Part shown: one piece after another, positions 34,074-42,414 of the stretch
How positions within the stretch are numbered: the first letter of the stretch is position 1
How the letters are laid out: every line of letters starts with the position of its first letter
Assembly: GCF_030116705.1 (NCBI RefSeq)
Contig: NZ_JAOTIK010000002.1
Coordinates: forward strand, 62,001 to 126,000
DNA: 64,000 nt
Origin: Streptomyces sp. ML-6
GTDB taxonomy: Bacteria > Actinomycetota > Actinomycetes > Streptomycetales > Streptomycetaceae
Direction of reading: 5' to 3'
Translations under genes and position numbers: made by a program
The notes under the pieces: generated by a model
What the model saw: only the letters and a program-made list of their open reading frames with translations
Told to the model about the DNA's origin: nothing
Databases searched by the model: none

Positions 34074-35558
34074 TCAGGGCTGGTTGCGGAGTTTCTTCCG
34101 GTCCACCTTGCCCAGGGCGGTGAGGGGGAGCGAATCGGCGAGCCGGAGCAGTTTCGGGGCCCAGAGTGCGCCCTTGCGGGCACGGACGTGCTCCGTCAGA
34201 TCGGCTGGGGTGGCCTGCTGTCCGGGGTGCAGGACCACGGTGGCGGTGACGGCTTCGCCCCAGTGCGGGTCGGGTGTGCCGTAGACGGCGCTGGCGGCGA
34301 CGGCCGGGTGTGTGGCGAGGGCGTCCTCGACTTCGCGCGGGTAGACGTTGAAGCCGCCGGTGATGATGATGTCCTTGATCCGGTCGATGATGGTGATCAG
34401 GCCGGTGTCGTCCCGGCGGGCGACATCACCGGTGTGCAGCCAGCCTCCGTCGAGCGCGATTGCTGTCTGTTCGGGCTTGTTCCAGTAGCCGTCCATCACG
34501 AGCGGTCCTCGGACGCACAGCTCGCCGGGCTCGCCTGCCGGTACGTGCCTGCCGTGCGGGTCGAGCAGGGCGATTTCCACGCCGGGCATCGGCCGGCCGC
34601 AGCTGCCCAGGACGTTCGGGTCGTCGCGGTGCTCGGCCGGGTCCAGGACGGTCAGCGCGTTGGGAGCCTCGGCCTGGCCGTAGTGCTGGCTGAGTACGGG
34701 GCCGAGGAGCCGGTGTGCCTGGGCGAGGCGGGCGGGGTCGGCGGGTGCGGCGCCGTAGAGGACCCAGTTCAGCCCTGACAGGTCGGCCGTGGGGAGGCGG
34801 GGGTGGTCGAGCAGGGAGTACAACATCGTGGGGACGACGAACGTGGCGCTCACGCCGTCGCGTTCGATCGCGTCGATGACGCGGTCCGGGTCGAAGGAGG
34901 GGTGGAGTTCGAAGCCGGCGCCGTGGAGCAGGCCGGGGGCGACGAGGAGCCCGGCGGCGTGCGACATGGGGGTGGTGATCAGGAAGTGGGTGTCCGGTGG
35001 CCAGGCCCAGGTGGAGGAGGCCCAGGCGTTGGCGAGCAGGGAGCGGTCGCGCAGCATCACGCCCTTGGGTTCGCCGGTCGTGCCGCCGGTGTAGAAGAGG
35101 TAGAGGGCGGGGCCGCGCGGGTCGTCGGGGCCGGGGGGCGTGTCGGCGGCGAGGCGGTCGAGTTCGGCGAGGGTGATCACCTTGGTGCCGTCGGGGCGGG
35201 CGCGGGCGGCGAAGCGGGTGTCGTCCACGACCAGGTAGTCGGACGCGCTGTCGCGCAGGATGGTCCGGTCGGTGTCCGCGGTGGCCAGCGGGTGCAGGGC
35301 GGTGTAGCGCATTCCGGCCAGGCAGGCGGCGGCCATGACGGTGAACGCCTGCGGGTTCGGGCCGCACAGCAGGGCGATCCCGTCGCCGGGTGTGAGACCC
35401 AGTTGTCCGAACGCGGCCGCGGTGCGTTCGATCCGTTCCGCGGTCTCGCCATAGGTCCAGGTGTGCTTGGTCTTGTCGTCGCCGGTGAAGCGGAAGGCGG
35501 TGCGCTCGGGCCGTCTGCGCAGCGCCGACAGGATCAGGTCCGCGTATCCGGGTGTCAT
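34074..35558 (-). CDS. AMP-dependent acyl-CoA synthetase/ligase
   Basis: 494 residues from ATG 35558, whose bases overlap the thiolase-like gene stop. ANL superfamily: P-loop YTGGTTGEPKGVML, motif YGQAE, A5/A7-type GWLHTGDV, hinge FNVYPREVED, and the C-terminal catalytic Lys in ALGKVDRKK. Activates a carboxylic acid through acyl-AMP to acyl-CoA. Being last of four coupled genes with a thiolase-like enzyme, an FAH-type hydrolase and a cyclase, it probably activates an intermediate of the same pathway. Chain length or aromatic preference cannot be told. Confidence 0.9.
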   Translation of the reverse strand: MTPGYADLILSALRRRPERTAFRFTGDDKTKHTWTYGETAERIERTAAAFGQLGLTPGDGIALLCGPNPQAFTVMAAACLAGMRYTALHPLATADTDRTILRDSASDYLVVDDTRFAARARPDGTKVITLAELDRLAADTPPGPDDPRGPALYLFYTGGTTGEPKGVMLRDRSLLANAWASSTWAWPPDTHFLITTPMSHAAGLLVAPGLLHGAGFELHPSFDPDRVIDAIERDGVSATFVVPTMLYSLLDHPRLPTADLSGLNWVLYGAAPADPARLAQAHRLLGPVLSQHYGQAEAPNALTVLDPAEHRDDPNVLGSCGRPMPGVEIALLDPHGRHVPAGEPGELCVRGPLVMDGYWNKPEQTAIALDGGWLHTGDVARRDDTGLITIIDRIKDIIITGGFNVYPREVEDALATHPAVAASAVYGTPDPHWGEAVTATVVLHPGQQATPADLTEHVRARKGALWAPKLLRLADSLPLTALGKVDRKKLRNQP

Positions 35559-36781
35559 CGTGTTCTCCCCAGGATGGTCACGGAGGCCACCGCCTCCTCG
35601 ATTCCGTAGAGGCCGCCGCCGTTCTCGGCGATGGCGATGCGCGCGTCGGGGACCTGGCGCTTGCCCGCCCGGCCGCGTAGTTGGGTGACCAGTTCGTGGA
35701 TCTGCGCCAGTCCGGTGGCGGACACCGGGTGGCCGCGCGATTCGAGTCCTCCCGACGGGTTGACCGGGAGGGTGCCGCCGAGCGCGCCGGCGCCCGAGGC
35801 CGACCACGGTCCGCCGTCGCCGATCGGACAGAATCCCAGGTTCTCCACCTGCTGGATCTCGCCGAAGGCGGTGGCGTCGTGGACCTCCGCCACGTCGATG
35901 TCCTGCGGAGCGATGCCGGCCTTCTCGTAGGCGGCACGTGCGGCCCGGCGGCCGATGTGCCGTCCGGCGTCGTCCGCCTCCCGGTCGGTGCCCGACAGCA
36001 GGACACTGCTCAGCACCGCCACGGCCGACTCGTCATGGGTGAGGTCGGCCCGCGTCACGACGACGGCGGCGGCCCCGTCGCTGACCGGTGAGCACATCGG
36101 CACCGTCAGCGGCCATGCCACCCGCCGTGCGGCCAGGATCTCCTGCGTGGTGAACGCCCGGCGGAAGTGGGCTCGGGAGTTGTGGACGGAGTGGGCGTGG
36201 TTCTTCGCCGCGACCGCGGCCAGGTGGGTTTCGGTGGTGCCGAAGCGCTGCATGTGGGCGCGGGCCAGGGAGGCGTAGATCTCCATGAACACCGACCGGT
36301 CGCCGTCCACGGTCAGTTCGGGCGGCAGGGGGTCGGTCAGGGCGGCGAGCGCGGCCAGGGTCTCCTCGCGGTGGGCGACGTCCATGGCTCCGTCGAACAC
36401 CGCCAGTCCCTGGGCGGGGTCGGCGCAGACGAGCTTGTCCACGCCGACGGCCAGGGCGGTGTCCGACAGGCCTGCCCGTACGTGGGCGATCGCCAGCCAC
36501 AGGGCTGTGGCGCCGCCCGCGCAGGCGTTTTCCACATTCACTACGGGTACCCCGGCGAACCCGTGCGGGCGCAGGGCGACCTGGCCGGGGATCATGTGCT
36601 GGCCGTCGATCGCCTTCTGGCTGACCGTGGCGTGGAAGACGGCGCCGACATCGGCCGGGGCGAGTCCGGCGTCGCGCAGTGCCTCGTGTGCGGCCTGGCC
36701 GGCGAGATCGCCGGCGGAGCGGTCGAGGTGGCGGCCGAAGGGGGTGGCGCCGACGCCGAGGATGAGTGCTTCGCGGTTCAT
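35555..36781 (-). CDS. Thiolase-like acetyltransferase (SCP-x/lipid-transfer type)
   Basis: 408 residues. Nucleophile Cys in VENACAGGATALW; His in the GGLESRGHPVSATGLAQ block; the second Cys of classical thiolases is replaced (AENGGG), as in the SCP-x/lipid-transfer subgroup that acts on bulky substrates such as sterol side chains and aromatic acyl-CoAs. Stop and start overlap with both neighbours (ATGA), so the three genes are translationally coupled. Confidence 0.85.
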   Translation of the reverse strand: MNREALILGVGATPFGRHLDRSAGDLAGQAAHEALRDAGLAPADVGAVFHATVSQKAIDGQHMIPGQVALRPHGFAGVPVVNVENACAGGATALWLAIAHVRAGLSDTALAVGVDKLVCADPAQGLAVFDGAMDVAHREETLAALAALTDPLPPELTVDGDRSVFMEIYASLARAHMQRFGTTETHLAAVAAKNHAHSVHNSRAHFRRAFTTQEILAARRVAWPLTVPMCSPVSDGAAAVVVTRADLTHDESAVAVLSSVLLSGTDREADDAGRHIGRRAARAAYEKAGIAPQDIDVAEVHDATAFGEIQQVENLGFCPIGDGGPWSASGAGALGGTLPVNPSGGLESRGHPVSATGLAQIHELVTQLRGRAGKRQVPDARIAIAENGGGLYGIEEAVASVTILGRTR

Positions 36782-37710
36782 GACACGACCCGGTTGCGCA
36801 GCACGCCCAGGCCGGAGACTTCGAGTTCCACGGTGTCGCCCGGTTCCAGGAAGCGGCCGTGTTCCAGCCCGCAGCCGGTGGGCACGGTGCCCGAGCACAG
36901 GACCTCTCCGGCATGCAGCCGGGTCGACCGGGAGGCGAATGCGATCATGTCGGCGAAGCTGTGGTGCATGTCGGCGGAGGTGCCCCGGCTGACCTCCTCG
37001 CCGTTGATGCGGGCGGTCATCGTGAGCCGGTACGGGTCGCCGAGCTCGTCGGCGGTGACGATCCATGGGCCGAGGACGTTCGCGTCGGTGAAGTCCTTGC
37101 TCTTGCTCAGGCCCAGGCCCGTGGCGATCTCCTCCAGCTGGGTGTCTCGGGCGCTGAAGTCGTTGAAGATCAGGTAGCCGAAGATGTGCGAGGGGGCGTC
37201 CGTCGCGGGGATGTCCGTGCCGCCGCGGCCCAGCACGCAGGCGAACTCCAGCTCGTAGTCCCGCACCGAGGAGTAGGCGGGCCAGTGGATGTCGCTGTCG
37301 TGGCCGGTCACGGAGAGCCGGTTGGTCACGTAGTACAGCGGGCGTTCGAGCATGATGGCGGGAAGTTCGACCTGGTCGGCCGGGATGCCCTGGATCCGGG
37401 AGCGGGCATTGCGGAAGTGATCCATGAAACTGCCGAAGTCCCGGATCTGCACGGGCTGGGGCAGCGGGGACAGCCAGCGCACCTCGGACGCGGCGACGAC
37501 CGCTTCGGGCGGGACTTGTTCGGCGAGCCGCTCCAGGGTCTGCCGCACGGGTTCGCCGCCCTCGATGATCGCCTGCATGGTGGTCAGCGCGGGGGCGTGC
37601 TCACCGGTCACCAGGCGGTGGGCGCGGTCGAGCAGCAACAGGCGCTCGCCCTGGTCGAGCACGAGCGCGGTCCGCTCGACACGGTCGTGCTCCACGGTTG
37701 CGAGTTTCAC
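36778..37710 (-). CDS. Fumarylacetoacetate hydrolase-family protein
   Basis: 310 residues. C-terminal FAH domain with metal ligands in DYELEFACVLGRGG and FNDFSARDTQ, plus SKSKDFTDANVLGPWIVT and LHAGEVLCSGTVPTGCG. Members cleave or decarboxylate C-C bonds in diketo acids, including acylpyruvates from aromatic ring cleavage. N-terminal 85 residues are the usual cap. First structural gene upstream of the thiolase-like gene, 111 bp after the cyclase gene. Confidence 0.88.
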   Translation of the reverse strand: MKLATVEHDRVERTALVLDQGERLLLLDRAHRLVTGEHAPALTTMQAIIEGGEPVRQTLERLAEQVPPEAVVAASEVRWLSPLPQPVQIRDFGSFMDHFRNARSRIQGIPADQVELPAIMLERPLYYVTNRLSVTGHDSDIHWPAYSSVRDYELEFACVLGRGGTDIPATDAPSHIFGYLIFNDFSARDTQLEEIATGLGLSKSKDFTDANVLGPWIVTADELGDPYRLTMTARINGEEVSRGTSADMHHSFADMIAFASRSTRLHAGEVLCSGTVPTGCGLEHGRFLEPGDTVELEVSGLGVLRNRVVS

Positions 37711-37734
37711 AGCCGGTTCCTCTTCTCAGCAGGA

Positions 37735-37821
37735 GCCGGGGATCAGATCCTCAGCAGGGGCTGGAAGATCAGATCCTCAGCAAGGGTCGGGGGTGTCAGA
37801 TCCTCAGCAAGGGCCGGGGTG
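37735..37821. repeat. Tandem repeats of about 26 bp between FAH and cyclase genes
   Basis: Three to four imperfect copies of a 26-27 bp unit beginning CAGATCCTCAGCA, filling the whole gap between the two genes. The unit is not found elsewhere in the window on inspection. Too few copies and no spacers, so not a CRISPR; could affect mRNA stability or read-through between the two genes. Confidence 0.8.
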
Positions 37822-38613
37822 TCAGACGAAGGCCACGACGCGGGCCGGGGCGGCGCTCGCACGGGCGATCTTGATGGGGAAGAACGCCACCCGGAACCCC
37901 GACGGGGGCAGGGCGGCGAGGTTCGTCAGCTGCTGGACGATGAAGACCTCCCGCTCACGGCCGGCCCGGTGACCGTCCCACAGCACGGAGTTGTCGCCGC
38001 TTTCACGGAACTTGCCCGCCATCACGGAGAAGCTCAGGTCCCAACCCGCCGCGTCGGTGCCCAGGACCTTGGCCCCGAGGTCGGCCAGGAACAGCGTCGA
38101 CTCGCGGCTCATGCCCGGGTAGCGGAAGAACTCGGGGTCGGACAGCCCGTACCGCTCCTGGCCGGTGCGCAGCAGGATCGCCCCACCGGCCGGGACCGGG
38201 GCGCCGTTGTCGGCGAGGGCGGACTCCAGTGCCTCGACGGTGATCGGGGCGTCCGGTTCGCACCGGCCGCGCAGGTCCAGCACGAGCGCCTCGCACCACA
38301 GCTCGTCGAGGGCAATGTCGGTGATGGTACGGGCGGGCCTGCCCTCACAGGTCGAGCCGTAGTGCAGCGGGGCGTCGACATGGGTGCCGAGGTGGGTGTT
38401 GAAGTCGGTGAGCAGTTCCGCGCCCCAGCCCTCGCCGTCGGGCAGGTCCTCGATGCTGCAGTGCATGGCGGCGGCGAACTGCTCTCGGCCCTCGCCCGCC
38501 GGGTGCGCGTAGGCCACGACGGGTGCGACCACCGGGGCGAGGGCGCGCAGCTGCTCGGGGAGCCGTTCGCGGTCGGCGGGGTCCAGCGTCCGGGTGAGGT
38601 CGATCAGTGCCAT
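37822..38613 (-). CDS. Cyclase-family amidohydrolase (kynurenine formamidase-like)
   Basis: 263 residues. The metal-binding signature HLGTHVDAPLH is intact, with GAILLRTG and a C-terminal PSGFRVAFFPIKI block, as in the family containing kynurenine formamidase, isatin hydrolase and polyketide cyclases. Start ATG 38613 follows a plausible promoter. First gene of the minus-strand operon that runs to 34074. In a degradative setting it most likely opens a ring or hydrolyses an amide. Confidence 0.85.
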   Translation of the reverse strand: MALIDLTRTLDPADRERLPEQLRALAPVVAPVVAYAHPAGEGREQFAAAMHCSIEDLPDGEGWGAELLTDFNTHLGTHVDAPLHYGSTCEGRPARTITDIALDELWCEALVLDLRGRCEPDAPITVEALESALADNGAPVPAGGAILLRTGQERYGLSDPEFFRYPGMSRESTLFLADLGAKVLGTDAAGWDLSFSVMAGKFRESGDNSVLWDGHRAGREREVFIVQQLTNLAALPPSGFRVAFFPIKIARASAAPARVVAFV

Positions 38614-38642
38614 GTCGAGCCCTTCTTGGTTATTGGACGTTC

Positions 38643-38672
38643 AGCATAGAACTGGATCGCTAACATAGGCAA
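38643..38672 (-). promoter_or_regulatory. Promoter of the cyclase-FAH-thiolase-ligase operon
   Basis: On the minus strand TTGCCT (38672-38667) and TATGCT (38648-38643) are separated by 18 bp, 30 bp before the cyclase start. It lies in the divergent region shared with the TetR gene, which probably represses it. Confidence 0.5.
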
Positions 38673-38755
38673 GGTTCGTCGGCCCCGGGGCGTCGCCCGG
38701 TCGGCGTGACAGAATCGGCTGCGTCAAGCAGCCGCAACGTTGGGAAGGACACCGC

Positions 38756-39340
38756 GTGGGTGCGACCCGCAAGCAGGAGATCTCCGCCGAGACCCGGCGC
38801 CGCCTGGTGGCCGCCGCGTGGGAACTCGCCGCCGAGGGCGGGGCTGCCGCGGCGTCGGTCCAGGCCGTGGCGGAGCGCTCCGGCATCAGCCGGGGATCCG
38901 TGGCCTGGCACTTCGGCTCGAAGGACGGGCTGCTGAAGGCGGTGGTCGAGGAAGCGTTCCGGTGGGGCGCGGGCTTCATGCGCGAACGCCTGGACGCCGC
39001 CGGACCGGACACCGGGATCGAGGCGCTGATCGAGGCGAACTTCGCCCTGATGTCCCGACCCGAGGCGCGCATCTTCTCGACACTCCTGATCGAGGTGGTG
39101 AGCCGCGAGTCGCCCTTGCGTGCGACGTACGCCGAGGAGTATGCCAAGATCCGCGGCCTGTACACCGACCACCTGCGCGCGGCGGGCGCACACGTCGCCG
39201 CCCCGGAGGCCGTCGCGACGGCACTGCTCGGCGGCACCCTGGGCATCAACATCCAGCACCACCTGGACCCGGCCCTGGACCGCCGGCAGGCCGTGACCGC
39301 GATGACGGACATCTACACCGCTGCGCTCTCCGGCACCTGA
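38756..39340 (+). CDS. TetR-family regulator
   Basis: 194 residues from GTG 38756, with ribosome site GGGAAGGA. Helix-turn-helix: LVAAAWELAAEGGAAAASVQ, AERSGISRGSVAWHFGSKDGL. The C-terminal ligand domain is of a common type with no diagnostic residues. Divergent from the cyclase operon, whose acyl-CoA or acid intermediate is the likely inducer. Confidence 0.9.
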   Translation: MGATRKQEISAETRRRLVAAAWELAAEGGAAAASVQAVAERSGISRGSVAWHFGSKDGLLKAVVEEAFRWGAGFMRERLDAAGPDTGIEALIEANFALMSRPEARIFSTLLIEVVSRESPLRATYAEEYAKIRGLYTDHLRAAGAHVAAPEAVATALLGGTLGINIQHHLDPALDRRQAVTAMTDIYTAALSGT

Positions 39341-39400
39341 CCCCACGTTCCGTCCGGCGCCGAACCCCCCGTTCCGTCCGGCACCTGACCCCTGCCTGTT

Positions 39401-39428
39401 CGCCCGGGCTGCCCGGGCAGCTCGGGCG
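39401..39428 (+). terminator. Strong hairpin after the TetR gene
   Basis: CGCCCGGGCTGCC and GGCAGCTCGGGCG pair over 13 bp (one G-T). It follows two imperfect copies of a CCGTTCCGTCCGGC-type repeat (39329-39392) just past the stop. Confidence 0.65.
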
Positions 39429-39499
39429 AGCTGGTACTGCAACGGTGCTTGCCGGGAAGGGGTGTTCGGTTCGCTCTTGGGCTATTCATGGGTGGGGAC

Positions 39500-39650
39500 A
39501 TGTCCGAGGCGGATGCTCGTCGGTGGCCGGACGGGCTCGCTGGGTTGCACGAGCGTTTGCCCACCGGTTCACGCGGAGCGAGCCGCGAGAGTCGGCTCCG
39601 GCCTGTGTGTGGGGGTTGCCGGCGCTGTTGGAGCGCAAGAACGGATGGCC
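39500..39650 (+). pseudogene. IS701-family transposase, N-terminal remnant
   Basis: EADARRWPDGLAGLHERL in one frame, then FAHRFTRSEPRE and LLERKNGW in another: the conserved N-terminal segment of IS701-family transposases, frameshifted and cut off after about 55 residues. Confidence 0.7.
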
Positions 39651-39787
39651 GGGTACCGAGGGGCGGGCGAGGGTGAGGGGCGACTCGGGTCGCTTCACGG
39701 GCCGGGGAACCGCCGGCTTCCGGAGCCGGCACCGCCGCGCCCAGCCGCCGCGCCGAAGCTGCGCGCCGAGGCCGGCGGGAGCCGATC

Positions 39788-41116
39788 TCAGTGCGCTCCG
39801 TCCGCCGGCCCGTGGTCCAGGCCCAGACGACGGGCATCGCGCTCTGGCCGGATGGCGGTCAGGGCGAGCACACCGGCGACGAGCATCACCGCGGCGGCGG
39901 TGAGGAACGCTGTGGTGTAGCCGTCGGCGGGAGACTCGGCCGTGTCGATGAGGTGGCCGGTCAGAGAGGGTGCGACGAGGCCGGGCAGGGTGCCGAGTCC
40001 GGCGACGATGCCGAAGACGGCGCCGCGCTGAGAGGTGGGCACGACCTCGGCCGCGGTCATGTAGTGCAGGGGAATGGCGATGGCGATCGTGCCGAAGGCC
40101 AGTCCGATCAGGACCAGACGGCCCACGGTGCTCCCGATGAACGGGAAGGCGGCCATCGCGCAGCCCGCGACGCACACCGCAATGCTCTGGGCCGCCCCGC
40201 TCGACCAACGGCTGCTGACGCCGCGCGCCTTGAGCGCGTCCACGACCGGGGAGACGGCGAGCAGCAGGAGCAGGCCGTAACCGGAGATGACGCTGATGGT
40301 GGTCGCGGTGGACTCCGCCGACATGTCCAGCTCGGTCCTGAGATAGGCGGGCAGCCAGGCGTGGCTGAGGGACAGCGCCCATTCCGCGCCGAACGCGCTG
40401 GAGATGCTGCCGAGGATGGTGCCGGTCGACAGGAGCCTGCGGTAGGGCAGCCGAGGATCTTCACCCTTCCCGGCGCCGGGGCCGGAGCGGGCGTGATCGT
40501 AGGGGCCGTCGTGACCGATCTGCCACCACCCCAGCGCCCAGATCGCGCTGACGGCGGCGAGGACGGCGTACGCCGAGCGCCATCCGTATCCCTCGATGAG
40601 CCAGGTCACCAGGGGTGCCGCGATGAGCGTGCCCAGAGCCGCTCCGCCGATCTGGAGGGCCGAGGGCAGGGCGCGGCGCTCGGGCGGGAACCACTTGTAC
40701 AGGGCGTGCATGGACATGGAGGCCGCCGGTCCCTCGGCGGCGCCGAGCAGGATGCGGCCGGCGAGCAGGGTGGGCACCGAGGCCACGACCAGGACCGGTA
40801 GCTGCGCGACGGCCCACAGCAGCGTCATGCCGAAGAGCAGGATGCGGCTGGAGAGGCGGGTGGAGAGAAATCCGACGAGCAGTCCGGAGAGGCTGAAGAG
40901 GAAGTAGAAGGAGCTGGAGATCAGGCCGTAGGTGCTGTTGCTGAGGTCCAGCTCCTCCATGATCGGAACGGCGGCGAGGCCGAAGACCGATTTGTCGGCG
41001 AAGTTGATGACCATGAACGTCACGATCAAGGCGGTGACCAGCCAGGCGCGGCGGCGCTCGGGAGTGGGGTCCGGGGCGTCGGTGGGCCGCGGCTGCGCGG
41101 CGGTGTGCGGTGCCAT
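39788..41116 (-). CDS. MFS transporter (anion:cation symporter-like)
   Basis: 442 residues from ATG 41116. About 12 transmembrane helices; helix 1 has TFMVINFADKSVFGLAAVP, and the loop after helix 2-3 STRLSSRI fits the ACS/phthalate permease-type family that imports organic acids. Minus strand, downstream of the acyl-CoA dehydrogenase/ligase pair running the other way in order, so it is likely co-transcribed as last gene of that block (112 bp gap). Probable uptake of the acid that the ligase activates. Confidence 0.85.
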   Translation of the reverse strand: MAPHTAAQPRPTDAPDPTPERRRAWLVTALIVTFMVINFADKSVFGLAAVPIMEELDLSNSTYGLISSSFYFLFSLSGLLVGFLSTRLSSRILLFGMTLLWAVAQLPVLVVASVPTLLAGRILLGAAEGPAASMSMHALYKWFPPERRALPSALQIGGAALGTLIAAPLVTWLIEGYGWRSAYAVLAAVSAIWALGWWQIGHDGPYDHARSGPGAGKGEDPRLPYRRLLSTGTILGSISSAFGAEWALSLSHAWLPAYLRTELDMSAESTATTISVISGYGLLLLLAVSPVVDALKARGVSSRWSSGAAQSIAVCVAGCAMAAFPFIGSTVGRLVLIGLAFGTIAIAIPLHYMTAAEVVPTSQRGAVFGIVAGLGTLPGLVAPSLTGHLIDTAESPADGYTTAFLTAAAVMLVAGVLALTAIRPERDARRLGLDHGPADGAH

Positions 41117-41227
41117 GGGGCGGCTCCTGCGGATGCGAGTGGGGCAGGGGGGCGAGTGGGCGGTTCCCCGTGGCCGCGGGCCCCGGCTGCGGGGCCCGCG
41201 GTGCCGCCCGGACACCAAGGTGGTCGG

Positions 41228-42400
41228 TCAGATCAGGCCCTTGGCGATGGCGTTCTTGTGGATCTCGGTGGTTCCGGTGACGATCCGGTACATGCGCAGG
41301 GTGCGGAAGATCTGTTCGACCTCGTTGCCGCGGGTCAGGCCGGCCTTGCCGTGGATCTGGACGGCCTGGTCGGCGACGCGGAAGGCCGCCTCGGAGGTGA
41401 AGAGCTTGCACATGTTGGCCTCGACGGAGACGTTGTCGCCCCGGTCGGCCTTGGCGGCGGTGGTCATGACCATCGCGCGGGCGGCGTAGATCTCGGTGGC
41501 CATCTCGGCGATCTTGTGGTGGATCGCCTGGTGGGCGAGGAGCGGCTGGCCGAAGACGACGCGGTTCATCGCGTACTGAAGGGACAGGTCCCAGGCACGA
41601 CGGGCGGCGCCGATCAGGGACGGGCAGTGCAGCAGGCGGTTGAGGGTGATGCGGCCGATGCCGATGCGCAGGCCCTGGCCGATCTCGCCGAGCAGGTTCG
41701 CCGCCGGGATCCGGCAGTCGTCGAAGACGAGATCGCCTTCCATCTGCTGGCCGGACATGGGGACTTCACCCTCCAGAACGGTGCAGCCGGGGGTGTCCAG
41801 GTCGACGAGGAAAGCGCTGTAAGCCTCCTCCTCATCGCCGGCCATGCGGGCCACGACGATGGCGAAGTCCGCGAAGGGGGCGGCGGAGCTGAACACCTTC
41901 TTGCCGTTGAGGACGTAGCTGTCACCGTCCGGGGTGGCGGTGGTCGTCATCCGGCGTACGTCGGAGCCCGCGTCCTCTTCCGTGATGGAGAAGCAGCACG
42001 CCCGCTCGCCCCGGACGACGGGCATCAGGTAGCGCTCCCGCTGGTCCTCGGTGGCGTACTTGACGATCGCGCCGACGCGCAGGGGTCCGCCCATGTCGCC
42101 GAGGACGGAGTGCGAGAGCGCGGCGCCGGAGGCGGTCAGCTCCTCCTTGAGCGCGCACAGTTCGGAGAAGTTCAGGCCCTGACCGCCCAGCTCCGGCGGC
42201 AGGCTGATGCCGTAGAAGCCGAGTTCAGCGCTGCGTTTCCAGACGTGTTCGAGGGTGGGGCGGTCGAGCTTGGTCTCGGCGGTGATGCCGCGCTCGTGCT
42301 CGTACGGGACGAGTTCGTCGCGCAGATAGGCACGGAGGCGGAGGACGAGGTCCTGGAGGCGGGGGTTGTCGTCGTAGGAGGGTTCGAGGGTGAAGGGCAT
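41228..42400 (-). CDS. Acyl-CoA dehydrogenase
   Basis: 390 residues from ATG 42400. All three domains are present: N-terminal helices, middle beta domain with CCFSITEEDAGSDV and the FAD-binding block, C-terminal helices with IHGKAGLTRGNEVEQIFR. Introduces an alpha-beta double bond in acyl-CoA with FAD, passing electrons to ETF. At the usual catalytic-Glu position before the last helix the sequence is RIVTGTTEIHKN; Thr stands where medium-chain enzymes have Glu, so the base is probably at the alternative helix G site. Next to an acyl-CoA ligase in a 14 bp spacing. Confidence 0.88.
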   Translation of the reverse strand: MPFTLEPSYDDNPRLQDLVLRLRAYLRDELVPYEHERGITAETKLDRPTLEHVWKRSAELGFYGISLPPELGGQGLNFSELCALKEELTASGAALSHSVLGDMGGPLRVGAIVKYATEDQRERYLMPVVRGERACCFSITEEDAGSDVRRMTTTATPDGDSYVLNGKKVFSSAAPFADFAIVVARMAGDEEEAYSAFLVDLDTPGCTVLEGEVPMSGQQMEGDLVFDDCRIPAANLLGEIGQGLRIGIGRITLNRLLHCPSLIGAARRAWDLSLQYAMNRVVFGQPLLAHQAIHHKIAEMATEIYAARAMVMTTAAKADRGDNVSVEANMCKLFTSEAAFRVADQAVQIHGKAGLTRGNEVEQIFRTLRMYRIVTGTTEIHKNAIAKGLI

Positions 42401-42414
42401 GCCGGTGATCCTGT

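Noticed and set aside
37735..37821. Possible CRISPR array
   Set aside because: Only three to four contiguous units, no spacers, no cas genes.
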